Part shown: positions 9,859 to 18,662 of the stretch, one piece after another
Position numbering within the stretch: the stretch's first letter is position 1
How the letters are laid out: each line of letters starts with the position of its first letter
NCBI GenBank assembly: GCA_963719285.1
Contig: CAVRBO010000004.1
Span: forward strand, 62,001 to 126,000
Source: C-114 sp963719285
GTDB lineage: Bacteria; Chloroflexota; Limnocylindria; Limnocylindrales; CSP1-4
Direction of reading: 5' to 3'
Length of the DNA stretch: 64,000 nucleotides
Translations under genes and position numbers: made by a program
The notes under the pieces: model-generated
Seen by the model: only the letters and a program-made list of their open reading frames with translations
What the model was told of the DNA's origin: nothing
Database searches by the model: none

Positions 9859-11079
9859 ATGACCGACCACATGCCCAGAACCTACGCCGAGCTCCTGCGG
9901 GACGCTCGTACCCAGGTGCCCGAGATCAGCGCCGTCGAGACCGACCAGCTGCGCACGAGCGCGCCGGCCGGATCTGCCCCGGCGATCGTCGACGTCCGCG
10001 AGGCGAGCGAATGGGAACAGGGCCACGTCCCGGGCGCGGTCCACATCTCGAAGGGCTACATCGAGCAGCAGATCGAGGCCGCCGCGCCCGACCGCGCGGC
10101 GCCGGTGATCCTGTACTGCGCCGGAGGGATCCGCTCCCTGTTCGCAGCCCAGACACTCCAGTCGATGGGCTACACGGACGTCCGCTCGATGGCCGGCGGC
10201 TTCCAGGCCTGGAAGACCAACGGGCTCGCCTGGCAGATGCCGGCCGTCCTGTCGAACGAGCAGAAGCAGCGTTACAGCCGCCATCTGCTCATCCCGGAAG
10301 TCGGTACAGACGGCCAGGCGAAGCTGCTCGACTCCAAGGTCCTGCTGATCGGTGCGGGCGGGCTCGGCAGCCCGGCCGCGCTCTACCTCGCCGCGGCCGG
10401 CGTGGGGACCATCGGCATCGTCGACTTCGACGTGGTCGACCTCTCGAACCTCCAGCGCCAGATCATCCACACCACGGATCGGATCGGGACCAAGAAGGTC
10501 GATTCGGCCAAGAAGACGATCGAGGCGCTCAATCCGGACGTGAAGGTCATCGCCCACGAGGAGATGCTCACCGACGCGAACGTCGAGCGGATCATCGCCG
10601 GGTACGACGTCATCCTCGACGGGACCGACACGTTCGAGACGCGCTACACCCTCAACGACGCGGCCGTCATCGCCGGCATCCCGGTCGTCCACGCGTCGGT
10701 CTTCCGGTTCGAGGGCCAGTTGACGGTCTTCAAGCCGTACGAGGGTCCGTGCTACCGGTGCCTGTACCCCACGCCCCCGCCACCCGAGCTCGCGCCCGGC
10801 TGCTCGGTGGCCGGCGTCCTGGGCGTGGTGCCCGGGATCATGGGCCTGCTCCAGACGAACGAGGCGCTCAAGCTCCTGCTCGGCATCGGCGACACGCTCG
10901 CCGGCCGGCTTGTGCTCTTCGACGCCCTGGACGCCTCGTTCACCGAGCTCCGCCTCCGGCGCGACCCCAACTGCCCCGTCTGCTCCGATGCGGCGGTCGA
11001 GGCTCGCAAGGCCGGCCGTCCGCTCGCCGTGGCGGCGGTCGGCGGCGACGCGCCGTTCGTCCTCGGGGCGCGGGCATGA
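9859..11079 (+). CDS. Rhodanese - E1-like sulfur-carrier activating enzyme (MoeZ/MoeB-like)
   Basis: Activates the C-terminus of a ubiquitin-like sulfur carrier by adenylation and loads sulfur as a thiocarboxylate. 406 residues. Rhodanese domain first (about 35-130, active site YCAGGIRS), then an E1/ThiF domain (about 140-385) with the ATP loop LLIGAGGLGSPAAL, DFDVVDLSNLQRQ, and zinc-binding CYRC and CPVC pairs. In mycobacterial MoeZ the rhodanese domain is at the C-terminus, so the order is reversed here. The stop overlaps the start of cysO (ATGA), indicating translational coupling and naming its likely substrate. SufS or a thiosulfate pathway may supply the sulfur (inference). Confidence 0.93.
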   Translation: MTDHMPRTYAELLRDARTQVPEISAVETDQLRTSAPAGSAPAIVDVREASEWEQGHVPGAVHISKGYIEQQIEAAAPDRAAPVILYCAGGIRSLFAAQTLQSMGYTDVRSMAGGFQAWKTNGLAWQMPAVLSNEQKQRYSRHLLIPEVGTDGQAKLLDSKVLLIGAGGLGSPAALYLAAAGVGTIGIVDFDVVDLSNLQRQIIHTTDRIGTKKVDSAKKTIEALNPDVKVIAHEEMLTDANVERIIAGYDVILDGTDTFETRYTLNDAAVIAGIPVVHASVFRFEGQLTVFKPYEGPCYRCLYPTPPPPELAPGCSVAGVLGVVPGIMGLLQTNEALKLLLGIGDTLAGRLVLFDALDASFTELRLRRDPNCPVCSDAAVEARKAGRPLAVAAVGGDAPFVLGARA

Positions 11080-11348
11080 CGGTCGTCCGCATCCCGCCGG
11101 TCCTCCGGGCGAGCGTCGGCGGGATCAAGGAGGTCGCGGTCACGGGCACGACCGTGGGCCAGGCTCTCGCCGCGCTCATCGAGCGGCATCCCAGCCTGCG
11201 CGATCAGCTCATGACCCCGGACGGCGATCTCAACCGCTTCGTGAACGTGTACCTCGACGGGCAGGACGTCCGCTACCTCCAGTCGCTCGAGACGCCGGTC
11301 GGCGAGGACGATTCGCTCGTCGTCCTGCCGGCCATGGCGGGCGGCTGA
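11076..11348 (+). CDS. cysO: CysO-type sulfur carrier protein (MoaD/ThiS family)
   Basis: Small ubiquitin-like carrier, 90 residues, ending in the Gly-Gly tail (LVVLPAMAGG) that is adenylated and thiocarboxylated. The VTGTTVGQALAALIERHPSL and NRFVNVYLDGQDVRYL segments match the MoaD/CysO fold. Overlaps the activating enzyme by four bases and ends one base before cysM, so the four genes E1-cysO-cysM-mec form one tight unit. That context identifies it as CysO rather than MoaD or ThiS. Confidence 0.92.
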   Translation: MTVVRIPPVLRASVGGIKEVAVTGTTVGQALAALIERHPSLRDQLMTPDGDLNRFVNVYLDGQDVRYLQSLETPVGEDDSLVVLPAMAGG

Positions 11349-11349
11349 G

Positions 11350-12321
11350 GTGTCCGCCGCCGGCGCCGGCGGCGTCGGGGGCGGACGATACGGATCGATC
11401 CTCGACGCGATCGGCCACACACCGCTCGTCGAGATCGCCCGGATGTCGCCCCGCCCGGAGGTCCGGCTCTTGGCCAAGCTCGAGATGGCGAACCCGAGCG
11501 GGTCCGTGAAGGACCGGGCGGCGAAGTACCTCGTCGAGGACCTCGAGCGGTCCGGGCGGCTCACCCCGGATTCGATCCTCCTCGAACCCACGTCCGGTAA
11601 CACGGGCATCGCGCTCGCCATGATCGCCCGACGCAAGGGCTACCGGATCACGCTGGTGATGCCCGACAACGTGACACCCGAACGGCGCCAGCTGGCCGCC
11701 CTGTTCGGGGCCGAGATCATCGATTCGCCCGGCGAGATGGGCAGCAACGGCGCGATCGCGCTCGCTCGCCGCCTGGCGGCCGACGACGCCCGCTACGTGA
11801 TGGCCGACCAGTACGCCAACCCGGCGAACCCGCGGGCCCACTACGAGACGACGGGACCGGAGATCCTGGAGGCGTGCCCCGAGATCGACGCGTTCGTCGC
11901 CGGCCTCGGGACCGGCGGGACGCTCACCGGTGTCGCGCGCTACTTCCGCGACCACAAGCCGGGCGTGAAGATCTACGCGGCCGAGCCGATGCCCGGCGAG
12001 AACGTCCAGGGCCTGCGCTCGCTCGAGGACGGGTTCGTGCCCGAGATCTTCGACCCGTCGCTGCTCGACGGGAAGTACCTGGTCAGCAACCGCGACGCGA
12101 TCGTCGCCCTGCGCGAGCTCATCGACCGGGAGGGGATCTTCGCCGGCCCGTCGTGTGGGGCCGTCCTCGTGGCCGCTGCCCGCGTCGCGCTGGCGATGGG
12201 CCGCGGGACGATCGTCGCGCTGCTCCCCGACGGGGGCTGGAAGTACCTCTCGGCCGGCACGTACGACCGCGACCTCGACGAGATGGAGGACGCCCTGGAG
12301 GGCGGTGTGCACTGGTGGTAG
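11350..12321 (+). CDS. cysM: CysM, CysO-dependent cysteine synthase
   Basis: PLP enzyme making CysO-cysteine from thiocarboxylated CysO and, by analogy with Mycobacterium tuberculosis, O-phosphoserine. 323 residues. PLP lysine in ANPSGSVKDRAAKYL, phosphate-binding TSGNTGIALA and GTGGTLTGVARYF. The C-terminus (DGGWKYLSAGTYDRDLDEME ... HWW) resembles mycobacterial CysM, which has a closing tail not found in CysK. GTG start two bases after the cysO stop; its end overlaps mec. O-acetylserine use cannot be excluded from sequence. Confidence 0.92.
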   Translation: MSAAGAGGVGGGRYGSILDAIGHTPLVEIARMSPRPEVRLLAKLEMANPSGSVKDRAAKYLVEDLERSGRLTPDSILLEPTSGNTGIALAMIARRKGYRITLVMPDNVTPERRQLAALFGAEIIDSPGEMGSNGAIALARRLAADDARYVMADQYANPANPRAHYETTGPEILEACPEIDAFVAGLGTGGTLTGVARYFRDHKPGVKIYAAEPMPGENVQGLRSLEDGFVPEIFDPSLLDGKYLVSNRDAIVALRELIDREGIFAGPSCGAVLVAAARVALAMGRGTIVALLPDGGWKYLSAGTYDRDLDEMEDALEGGVHWW

Positions 12322-12776
12322 ACGGACACCCCGGACCCGAGTCGGTCCTCCTGCGGGACGCCCTTCGCGAGGCCCTCATCGAGCACGCCCGGCGCGAATA
12401 TCCGAACGAGGCGTGCGGGATCGTCGTCGGCGATCGGCCGGCCGCGGACGGCGGAGTGGCCCTGCGCTTCGCCACGACCCGGAACGAGGACGCATCGCCG
12501 CTGCGCTATCGGATCCACGCCGAGGACCTGCTCCGCCTGACGCTCGAGACGGACGACGCCGACGAGGCCTTCTGGGCGATCGTCCACAGCCACGTCCGGT
12601 CGCCCGCCCGCCCGTCGCCGACCGACATCGGGGCCGCCCAGTACCCGGACGCGCTGTACATCCTCGTCTCGCTCGCCGACTCCGAGGCCGATCCGGTGAC
12701 CGGCGAGCGCTCGGTGCGCGGGTGGCGGATCGTCGACGGCGAGGTCCACGAGGTCCGGCTGCTCCGCGAGTCCTGA
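12315..12776 (+). CDS. mec: Mec, JAMM-type CysO-cysteine peptidase
   Basis: Zinc peptidase that releases cysteine from the CysO tail. About 153 residues. JAMM motif is clear: upstream Glu in YPNEACGIVVGD, then H-S-H followed by seven residues and S-P-T-D (HSHVRSPARPSPTD). GTG 12315 overlaps the cysM stop; an in-frame start further back would lie within cysM. Completes the pathway rhodanese/E1 - CysO - CysM - Mec in one operon. Confidence 0.92.
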   Translation: MVDGHPGPESVLLRDALREALIEHARREYPNEACGIVVGDRPAADGGVALRFATTRNEDASPLRYRIHAEDLLRLTLETDDADEAFWAIVHSHVRSPARPSPTDIGAAQYPDALYILVSLADSEADPVTGERSVRGWRIVDGEVHEVRLLRES

Positions 12777-12802
12777 AGGCCGGGCGGATCGGCCCGCGTG
12801 GT

Positions 12803-13738
12803 TCAGACCGCGGGTCCGCGAACCACGAGGACGGACGACGTGGCGTGCCCCGTGACATTGCCCGCGACGCTGCCCAGAAGCAGGCGGGACATGCCGCTGA
12901 GACCCCGGGTACCGACGACGATGAGGTCGCACCCGCGGGCGTCCGCCGTCCGGACGATCTCGCCGGCCGGGTCGCCCTCCATCATCTCGCCCGTGGCCGG
13001 CCGGCCCGCCGCGGTGAGCCGCTGGACCGCCGCCTCGGCCTGTGCCGCCGCCTCGACCCGGGCTGCGTCGACGTCCTGGTCGTACTGCTCCATGACCTGG
13101 TCGTACAGCGCGGGCACGCCCCCGATGGGCATCGGCAGGCTCGTCTGGGCGACCGCGACGACGTGGACGGGCAGGCCGTTGAAGAGCGGCCACGACCCGA
13201 TCGCGCCCTCGGCTGCCCGTGCGCTGTCCGAACCGTCGGTCGCGAAGAGGACCGACCGGATCTCCGGGCTGCGGGCCACGAGGACCGCGCACGGCGCGTG
13301 GGACACGACATGGCGCGAGACCGAGCCGAGGAGCATCGATCCGATCGTCCCGTGCCCGCGGTTGCCGACCACCACGAGATCGGCGGCCATCTCCCGCGCC
13401 TCGTCCACGACCGCCGAGCCCGGGTGGCCCTGGAGCATGACCCGCTCGACCCGGCGTCCGGGCCCTTCGAGGGCGAGGACCGTGGAGTCGAGCATGATCG
13501 CGAAGTGGTCGTCCGGCGCGGCGGCGACCGCGGCCCCAGGGGCGGCGCGGGCGACCGTGCTCGCGTACGAGGCGGTGTCCTCCGCGATGCGCAACCAGTT
13601 CGTGGCGTAGGTTTCCGGTGCGTGCCGCCGGACGCCGGCGACACGGATGTACGAGTCGGCCGGCAGGGCGAGGTCGGTCAGGAGATCGCGCGCGCGGCCG
13701 GCCGCGATGGATCCATCGGTGGCGAACAGGATACGCAT
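12803..13738 (-). CDS. Tandem universal stress protein (two UspA domains)
   Basis: 311 residues with two UspA domains (about 1-150 and 155-305). Each has the ATP-binding G-x2-G-x9-G(S/T) loop: GNRGHGTIGSMLLGSVS in the first and GTRGLSGMSRLLLGSVAGN in the second, and each starts with ILFATDGS or VLFATDGS. Cytoplasmic, likely ATP-binding stress protein. It converges on the cysteine operon (26 bases between stops) and stands 126 bases from the ECF operon on the same strand, so it is probably a separate unit. Confidence 0.93.
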   Translation of the reverse strand: MRILFATDGSIAAGRARDLLTDLALPADSYIRVAGVRRHAPETYATNWLRIAEDTASYASTVARAAPGAAVAAAPDDHFAIMLDSTVLALEGPGRRVERVMLQGHPGSAVVDEAREMAADLVVVGNRGHGTIGSMLLGSVSRHVVSHAPCAVLVARSPEIRSVLFATDGSDSARAAEGAIGSWPLFNGLPVHVVAVAQTSLPMPIGGVPALYDQVMEQYDQDVDAARVEAAAQAEAAVQRLTAAGRPATGEMMEGDPAGEIVRTADARGCDLIVVGTRGLSGMSRLLLGSVAGNVTGHATSSVLVVRGPAV

Positions 13739-13864
13739 GGCGGGGGGCCTCCTAGCACCCTCGATGGTCGTCCTTTGCCGTCCCGTTCCGGATGGGTCGC
13801 AGGTTGCGATGCGGCGTGCCGTTCGGACGCCGCGACGGGCCGAATGGCCCGCGGGCGACTCGCG

Positions 13865-14674
13865 TCAGCCGGCCCGGGCTGCGACGAGGGCCGCGATGAG
13901 CGACGCCTCGGTCGGCGTCGAACCCACGCCGGTCGTCGCGCCGACCCGCGCGGCGAGCGGAGGCTCCAGGTAGGTGGCCGCGAGGGTCGGCCAATTCGCC
14001 TCGGCGAAGACCTCCGCGGGCGTCCCATCCAGGACGATCCGGCCGGCTGCCATCACGACGACGCGAGCGAACATCTCGGCCACGAACCGCATGTCGTGGC
14101 TGATCGCGATGACCGTCCGACCCGCCGCCGAGACGTCGGTCACGACCCGCGCGACGCGGGCGACGCCGCGGGAGTCCTGGCCGGTGGTCGGCTCGTCCAG
14201 CACGAGGATCCGGGTGTCCATCGCGAGGACGGACGCGAGCGCAAGCAGCTTGCGCCGGCTGAACCCAAGGTCGTAGGGGTTCGTGTCGCGGGCGTCCGCC
14301 AACCCGACCGCGTCGAGCGCCCGTTCGACGGCGGCCGCGACCGACTTCCGGTCAAGCCCGATGTTCGTCGGCCCGAACGCGACCTCGGTCCGCACCCGGC
14401 CGGCGAAGATCTGGCGATCCGGGTCCTGGAACACGAGGCCGACCGTGGCGGCGAGGTGGGCCACGCGCTGTCCGGCGGCGTCGACACCGTCGATGAGGAC
14501 CCGCCCGTTGGTCGGCCGAAGGAGCCCGTTGAGATGGCGGACGAGCGTGGACTTGCCACTCCCGTTCTGCCCGACGATGGCGACCCGCTCACCGTCGGCG
14601 ATGCGCAGGTCGACGCCGTCCAGGGCGCGCGTGCCCGCCGGGTAGACGTAGACCAGGCCTTCGGTCTCGATCAT
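13865..14674 (-). CDS. ECF transporter ATPase, degenerate signature motif
   Basis: One of two ATPases of an energy-coupling-factor importer. 269 residues from ATG 14674. Walker A VGQNGSGKSTLVRH is canonical and Walker B is ILVLDEPTTGQD, but where LSGGQ is expected the sequence reads LGFSRRKLLALASVLAM. Such signatures occur in a subset of actinobacterial/Chloroflexota ECF ATPases. Its start overlaps the end of the preceding ATPase gene (ATGA). With its partner it would form one complete and one degenerate nucleotide site. Confidence 0.9.
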   Translation of the reverse strand: MIETEGLVYVYPAGTRALDGVDLRIADGERVAIVGQNGSGKSTLVRHLNGLLRPTNGRVLIDGVDAAGQRVAHLAATVGLVFQDPDRQIFAGRVRTEVAFGPTNIGLDRKSVAAAVERALDAVGLADARDTNPYDLGFSRRKLLALASVLAMDTRILVLDEPTTGQDSRGVARVARVVTDVSAAGRTVIAISHDMRFVAEMFARVVVMAAGRIVLDGTPAEVFAEANWPTLAATYLEPPLAARVGATTGVGSTPTEASLIAALVAARAG

Positions 14675-15498
14675 CCGGCCGCGGGCTTCCAACCCGCTGC
14701 GGCCGCGGGGATCCCCGCGGGGTCGAGGCCGTGGGCGGCGAACGCCCGGCTGAGGCGGACCCGCGACGGCGGGTCGACCCCCCAGCCGCCCAGGCGTTCG
14801 TCGGCGAGCACGTCCCGGGCGGGACCGTCGAGCGCGATCTGGCCGTCGTCCACGACGAGCACCCGGTCGCACAGGCCGTCGAGCAGGTCCGTCTTGTGCT
14901 CGGCGATGAGCAGCGCGGTGCCGGTGGCGGCCAATGAGCGGAGGGCCTCTCCGACGAGTCGCGTCCCTTCCGGGTCCAGCTGCGCGGTGGGCTCGTCGAG
15001 CACGATGTGGCCGGGCCGCATGGCGATCAGGGACGCGATCGCCACGAGCTGGCTCTGACCGCCGGAGAGTCGGGCGGGGTCACGCTCGGCCAGGTCCCCG
15101 AGCCGGAGGATCGCCATCGCCTCGCGGGTCCGCTCGACCGTCTCCGGAACGCTCAGGCCGAGGTTCATCGGCCCCAGGGCGATCTCCTCGAACACCGTGG
15201 CCGTCACGCCGGACCGTTGCGTGGCCGGGTTCTGGAAGCCGATCCCCACGCGTTCGGCCAGCTCGTGGACCGGTCGTCCCGCGGCGGGCTCGCCGTCGAT
15301 CGTGAGCGTGCCGCTGAGCGCACCGCCGATCGAGGCCGGCGCGAGCCCGGACGCGACGAGGCAGATCGTCGACTTGCCCGCCTCGTTCGCGCCGACGAGG
15401 CCCACGATCTCGCCGTCGTGCAGGTGCAGATCGACATCGCGGATCGCGGGCCGGGCGTACCCGGCGTAGCGGTACGTCGCCCCCTGGAGCTGGAGCAT
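14671..15498 (-). CDS. ECF transporter ATPase, atypical Walker A
   Basis: Second ECF ATPase, 275 residues from ATG 15498. Signature RLSGGQSQLVAIASLIA and Walker B HIVLDEPTAQLDPEG are canonical; the P-loop reads GANEAGKST, with Glu-Ala where Gly-Ser is usual, though the GKST core is kept. Located between the T-component gene (13 bases upstream) and the other ATPase (4-base overlap). The C-terminal ~30 residues are Ala/Pro-rich. Confidence 0.9.
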   Translation of the reverse strand: MLQLQGATYRYAGYARPAIRDVDLHLHDGEIVGLVGANEAGKSTICLVASGLAPASIGGALSGTLTIDGEPAAGRPVHELAERVGIGFQNPATQRSGVTATVFEEIALGPMNLGLSVPETVERTREAMAILRLGDLAERDPARLSGGQSQLVAIASLIAMRPGHIVLDEPTAQLDPEGTRLVGEALRSLAATGTALLIAEHKTDLLDGLCDRVLVVDDGQIALDGPARDVLADERLGGWGVDPPSRVRLSRAFAAHGLDPAGIPAAAAGWKPAAG

Positions 15499-15511
15499 CA
15501 GGGCGCTCCGG

Positions 15512-16297
15512 TCACGGGATCGCCGGAAAGCGGCCGCTGACCCGGAGGGCGACGACCACGACGAACAGGATCGCGAGTACCCAGCGCAGCACGCGCTCCG
15601 AGCCGCGATCCGGTGCCCACCACAGCAGATGTCGCCGCCCCGGACGACCGAAGGCACGCACCTCGAGCGCCAGGGTCCGTTCCTCGACCTCCGTGAGGGA
15701 TGACAGGATCACCGGCGCCACGAGCGGCAGGACGCCGCGCAGGCGAGCCCGGACGCTGCCCTCGGTGTCCAGGCCGCGTGCCCGCTGCGACGCCTGGATG
15801 ACCTGCGCCCGCTCGAGCATGGCTGGCACCGCCTCGAGCGTGGCCGCGGCCACGAACGCGAATCGTGGCGACAGGCCGCGCCGCTCGAGGTCCTTGACGA
15901 GCGCACGCGGATCGGTCGTCAGCCCGAACAGCCCGATCGCCGTCGAGATCGCGAACAGGCGGACCAGGATCTGCCCGGCGAAGTCGACGCCCTCGACCGT
16001 CGCGTCGAACGGGCCGATCGTGAACAGGACGGTCGTTCCTGCTCGGGTGAAGACGCTGACGAGCACCACCGAGATCGCGACCGGCAACGTCAGCAGGAAC
16101 GAGATCCGAACGAGCCGGCCCAGCACGTGGCCGATCGCGGCCGACGGCAGGATCGCCAGGACGATGATCGCGAGCGGTCCGAGATAGCCGCCCACGACGA
16201 ACGCTCCGATCGACTCGACGGTCGCGACGGTCGCCTTCGTCAGCGGGTTGAGGCGGTGATAGGCCGTCGGTGTCGGCGGCGCGAGGCGGGCCAGCAG
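15512..16297 (-). CDS. ecfT: ECF transporter transmembrane T component
   Basis: Membrane scaffold coupling the ATPases to the S component. About five membrane helices, then the coupling-helix region with ERAQVIQASQRARGLD, matching the A-R-G motif of EcfT. The only ordinary start is GTG 16195, but the conserved EcfT leader (YHRLNPLTKATVATV) lies in frame upstream of it. The open frame begins just after a TGA inside the S-component gene and holds no ATG, GTG or TTG before that leader; CTG 16297 is proposed and ATC 16318 (14 bases after GGAGGG) is the alternative. Directly follows the S-component gene. Confidence 0.85.
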   Translation of the reverse strand: MLARLAPPTPTAYHRLNPLTKATVATVESIGAFVVGGYLGPLAIIVLAILPSAAIGHVLGRLVRISFLLTLPVAISVVLVSVFTRAGTTVLFTIGPFDATVEGVDFAGQILVRLFAISTAIGLFGLTTDPRALVKDLERRGLSPRFAFVAAATLEAVPAMLERAQVIQASQRARGLDTEGSVRARLRGVLPLVAPVILSSLTEVEERTLALEVRAFGRPGRRHLLWWAPDRGSERVLRWVLAILFVVVVALRVSGRFPAIP

Positions 16298-16323
16298 CTC
16301 CGCGTCGGCCGCCTGGATCGCGG

Positions 16324-17403
16324 TTACGCGCCCTCCAGGCCGACCGCCTGCTCACCCTGCGGGAAGCGCGCCGTGAATCGCTTCGAGAGCGTCCCGAGCA
16401 GCACGAACACGATGAAGAACGTCAGCGTCTTGTCGATCGGGTCGGACAGGAGGCCTTGCTTGAGGACGGCGGTCTGGAGGTCGTTGCCCGCCTGCTGGAA
16501 GGCCGCGACGAGGAAGTCCGTCCCCGAGCCCGTCACGCCACCGAAGACGTAGGCGCTGATCGGCGCCGAGATGATCGCCGAGACGATCCCTGTCACCAGG
16601 CCGGCGATGAACACGTAGGCCGCCCCGAGGTCGCGCCGTACGAACAGGAAGACGATCAATCCGGCCACGGCGGCGACGAGCAGCAGCGCCACGAGCCAGC
16701 TGAGGATGACGAAGATCGCGTCGGGCGCGGGCGCGCTCGGGTCGCTGACGAAGAACGTGAGCTGGAGGCCGTTGTCGCTCGTGTAGAACGGGATGAAGCC
16801 GTAGAACGCGATCACCAGGATGATCGCTGCCGTCACCGCGGCGCCGACGCCGATGCGCGCCCAGGACGTCGTCGGTCGGCTGCGGAAGAACCCAAGACGA
16901 CCGAAGACGCCGGCAAGGAGGCCGATCTCGACCGCGACGACGAAGAACGGGGCGGCGAAGTCGGAGTGGAACGGCGCCGGCAGGACGTAGGTCCAGATGA
17001 TGTTGGCGAGGCCGCCCGTGAGCGCGCCGGCCAGCGGGCCGGCCAGGACGCCGACGAGGATCGTGCCGATCGAGTCGAGGTAGATCGGCACCTTCAGGGC
17101 GGCGCTGACGGTCTGGCCCAGGATGATGTTGATCGCGATGGCGATCGGGATGAGCACGATCGTCCGTGTGCTGAACTGGCGGGCGATCGATTCGATCCGG
17201 CGCGTCTGCCCGAACTCGGTCACGGCATAAGCCACGATCCCGGCGAGCAGGGCGACGCCGAGCACGACGATGAGGGAGTTCCGGCCGGCCGGCAATCCGG
17301 AGGCGTCCGGCGTCGCGTCGATGGAACCGGTGACGATCAGTCCGACCGCGAGGATGATGACGAACACCGCGATCCCGATGATCGCGCGGATCCAGCTGCC
17401 CAT
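16324..17403 (-). CDS. ECF transporter S component, long form
   Basis: Substrate-binding membrane component of the importer. About 359 residues and roughly nine or ten hydrophobic segments, against about 180-200 residues and six helices in ordinary S proteins. The core S-component signature is near residue 110-145 (YLDSIGTILVGVLAGPLAGA, then LTGGLANIIWTYV). ATG 17403 follows GGGAGG and AGGTGG. First gene of the S-T-A-A operon. The neighbouring nucleoside hydrolase, 113 bases upstream on the same strand, suggests a nucleoside or derived base as cargo, but that is inference; a vitamin is equally possible. No riboswitch was recognised in the gap. Confidence 0.85.
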   Translation of the reverse strand: MGSWIRAIIGIAVFVIILAVGLIVTGSIDATPDASGLPAGRNSLIVVLGVALLAGIVAYAVTEFGQTRRIESIARQFSTRTIVLIPIAIAINIILGQTVSAALKVPIYLDSIGTILVGVLAGPLAGALTGGLANIIWTYVLPAPFHSDFAAPFFVVAVEIGLLAGVFGRLGFFRSRPTTSWARIGVGAAVTAAIILVIAFYGFIPFYTSDNGLQLTFFVSDPSAPAPDAIFVILSWLVALLLVAAVAGLIVFLFVRRDLGAAYVFIAGLVTGIVSAIISAPISAYVFGGVTGSGTDFLVAAFQQAGNDLQTAVLKQGLLSDPIDKTLTFFIVFVLLGTLSKRFTARFPQGEQAVGLEGA

Positions 17404-17516
17404 CACCCACCTGCCTCCCTTTGGTGTCGGTCGTCGCGCGAGCCGACATCACGCCTCCCGCCGCTAAGTGTGCAACGTGGCGGGGGTCGCGCGCCACCAT
17501 TCCGGCCGACCCGGCG

Positions 17517-18587
17517 TCATCCGGCGCCAGCCCCGGCCATCCGTTCGGCGAGTGCCCCGACCCGCTCGATGAAGCGTTCGAGGAACACGGCCGAGGCCGC
17601 CGAGACGGCCAGATCGCAATTCGGCGGCCGGCCCCACTGGTGGCGCCAGTCAGCGACCGTCTCGCCGGTCGTGATCCGCCCGGAGGTCTCGACGTCGACG
17701 GTCAGCGCTTCCGTCCGGACGAGGCCCGGGTCGAGCGCTGCCGCGAGGGCCAGCGCGTCGTGGATGTACGCCCCGTAGAAGCCGTCGTAACGGGCATGGA
17801 ACTCCATGTAGAACCGCAGGGCGTCGGCCAGGTACCGCACGATCGGGCTCGACGCGACGCTCCGCGTCGTCCGCATCGGGTCCTCGCCCCGCGCCAGGGC
17901 GAGCGAGTCGTCCGGCCGGCTGCCCGCCCGCCGGGCGAGCGCGACCAGATGATCGGGCACGAAGACCAGGCGCTCGGTCACGTCGAGGCCGAGGACCATC
18001 GGACGCACCGGCACCTCGGCCGCCCCGAAGGCGTCGAACGCGATCCGGGCCGCCTCCGGATCGCAGTGGATGTTCCACTCCTCGCGCGGTGTCGTGTTGC
18101 CGGCCACCCGGAAGCAGCCGCCCATGACGACCCATCGCCGGAGCAGCCGGGGCAGGTCGGGCTCCCGCTCCAGGGCGACCGCGAGATTGGTGAGCGGCCC
18201 GAGGGTGACGAGGGTCACCTCGCCGGGCCTGGCCCGAGCGGTCTCGACGATGACGTCCGCGCCGTGTCGTTCGGACAGCGCACGGCTCGGCGGCGGCAGC
18301 TCCGCATGGCCGATGCCCCGTGGGCCGTGTGTCTCGGGCGTCGTCTCGAGGGGTCGGACGAGGGGGACCGGCCGCCCGATCGCGACCTCGACGTCGGTCC
18401 GCCCGGCGAGCTCCAGGACGGCCAGCGTATTGCGGGCGACGTCCGCGGCTTCCACATTCCCCGAACAACACGTCACGGCCAGGATCTCGGCCTCCGGGCT
18501 GGCGCAGGCATACAGGATGGCCAGGCTGTCGTCGATGCCCGTATCGCAGTCGATGACGAGGGGGATGCGTGCGGGGACGTCGGTCAT
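17517..18587 (-). CDS. Inosine/uridine-preferring nucleoside hydrolase family
   Basis: Hydrolyses the N-glycosidic bond of ribonucleosides to base plus ribose. 356 residues. The calcium-binding signature is at the N-terminus (IDCDTGIDDSLAIL), with VVMGGCFRVAGN, EWNIHCDPEAARIAF and the C-terminal HDALALAAALD, all family hallmarks. Cytoplasmic, no signal peptide. It precedes the ECF transporter genes on the same strand, which suggests coupled uptake and salvage. Specificity cannot be read from sequence. Confidence 0.93.
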   Translation of the reverse strand: MTDVPARIPLVIDCDTGIDDSLAILYACASPEAEILAVTCCSGNVEAADVARNTLAVLELAGRTDVEVAIGRPVPLVRPLETTPETHGPRGIGHAELPPPSRALSERHGADVIVETARARPGEVTLVTLGPLTNLAVALEREPDLPRLLRRWVVMGGCFRVAGNTTPREEWNIHCDPEAARIAFDAFGAAEVPVRPMVLGLDVTERLVFVPDHLVALARRAGSRPDDSLALARGEDPMRTTRSVASSPIVRYLADALRFYMEFHARYDGFYGAYIHDALALAAALDPGLVRTEALTVDVETSGRITTGETVADWRHQWGRPPNCDLAVSAASAVFLERFIERVGALAERMAGAGAG

Positions 18588-18649
18588 GCCGGGATGCTAG
18601 CGCCGCGACGGCCTGCCGGCGGCAGCCCCTTGCCATACCGGCCCGGCCC

Positions 18650-18655
18650 TACACT
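18650..18655 (+). promoter_or_regulatory. -10 element, probable leaderless start
   Basis: TACACT, then seven bases, then GTG 18663. No Shine-Dalgarno fits, so transcription probably begins at the start codon. Confidence 0.5.
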
Positions 18656-18662
18656 GCCCGCC

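Noticed and set aside
13739..13864. Small gene in the gap between Usp and the ECF operon
   Set aside because: No start with a ribosome site and no recognisable peptide.
12155..15058. 967-residue plus-strand open frame over mec, Usp and ECF ATPases
   Set aside because: Composition is random Arg/Gly/Asp-rich and it crosses several real genes on both strands.
17404..17516. Riboswitch upstream of the ECF S gene
   Set aside because: No TPP, FMN, cobalamin or purine core sequence is visible in the 113-bp gap.
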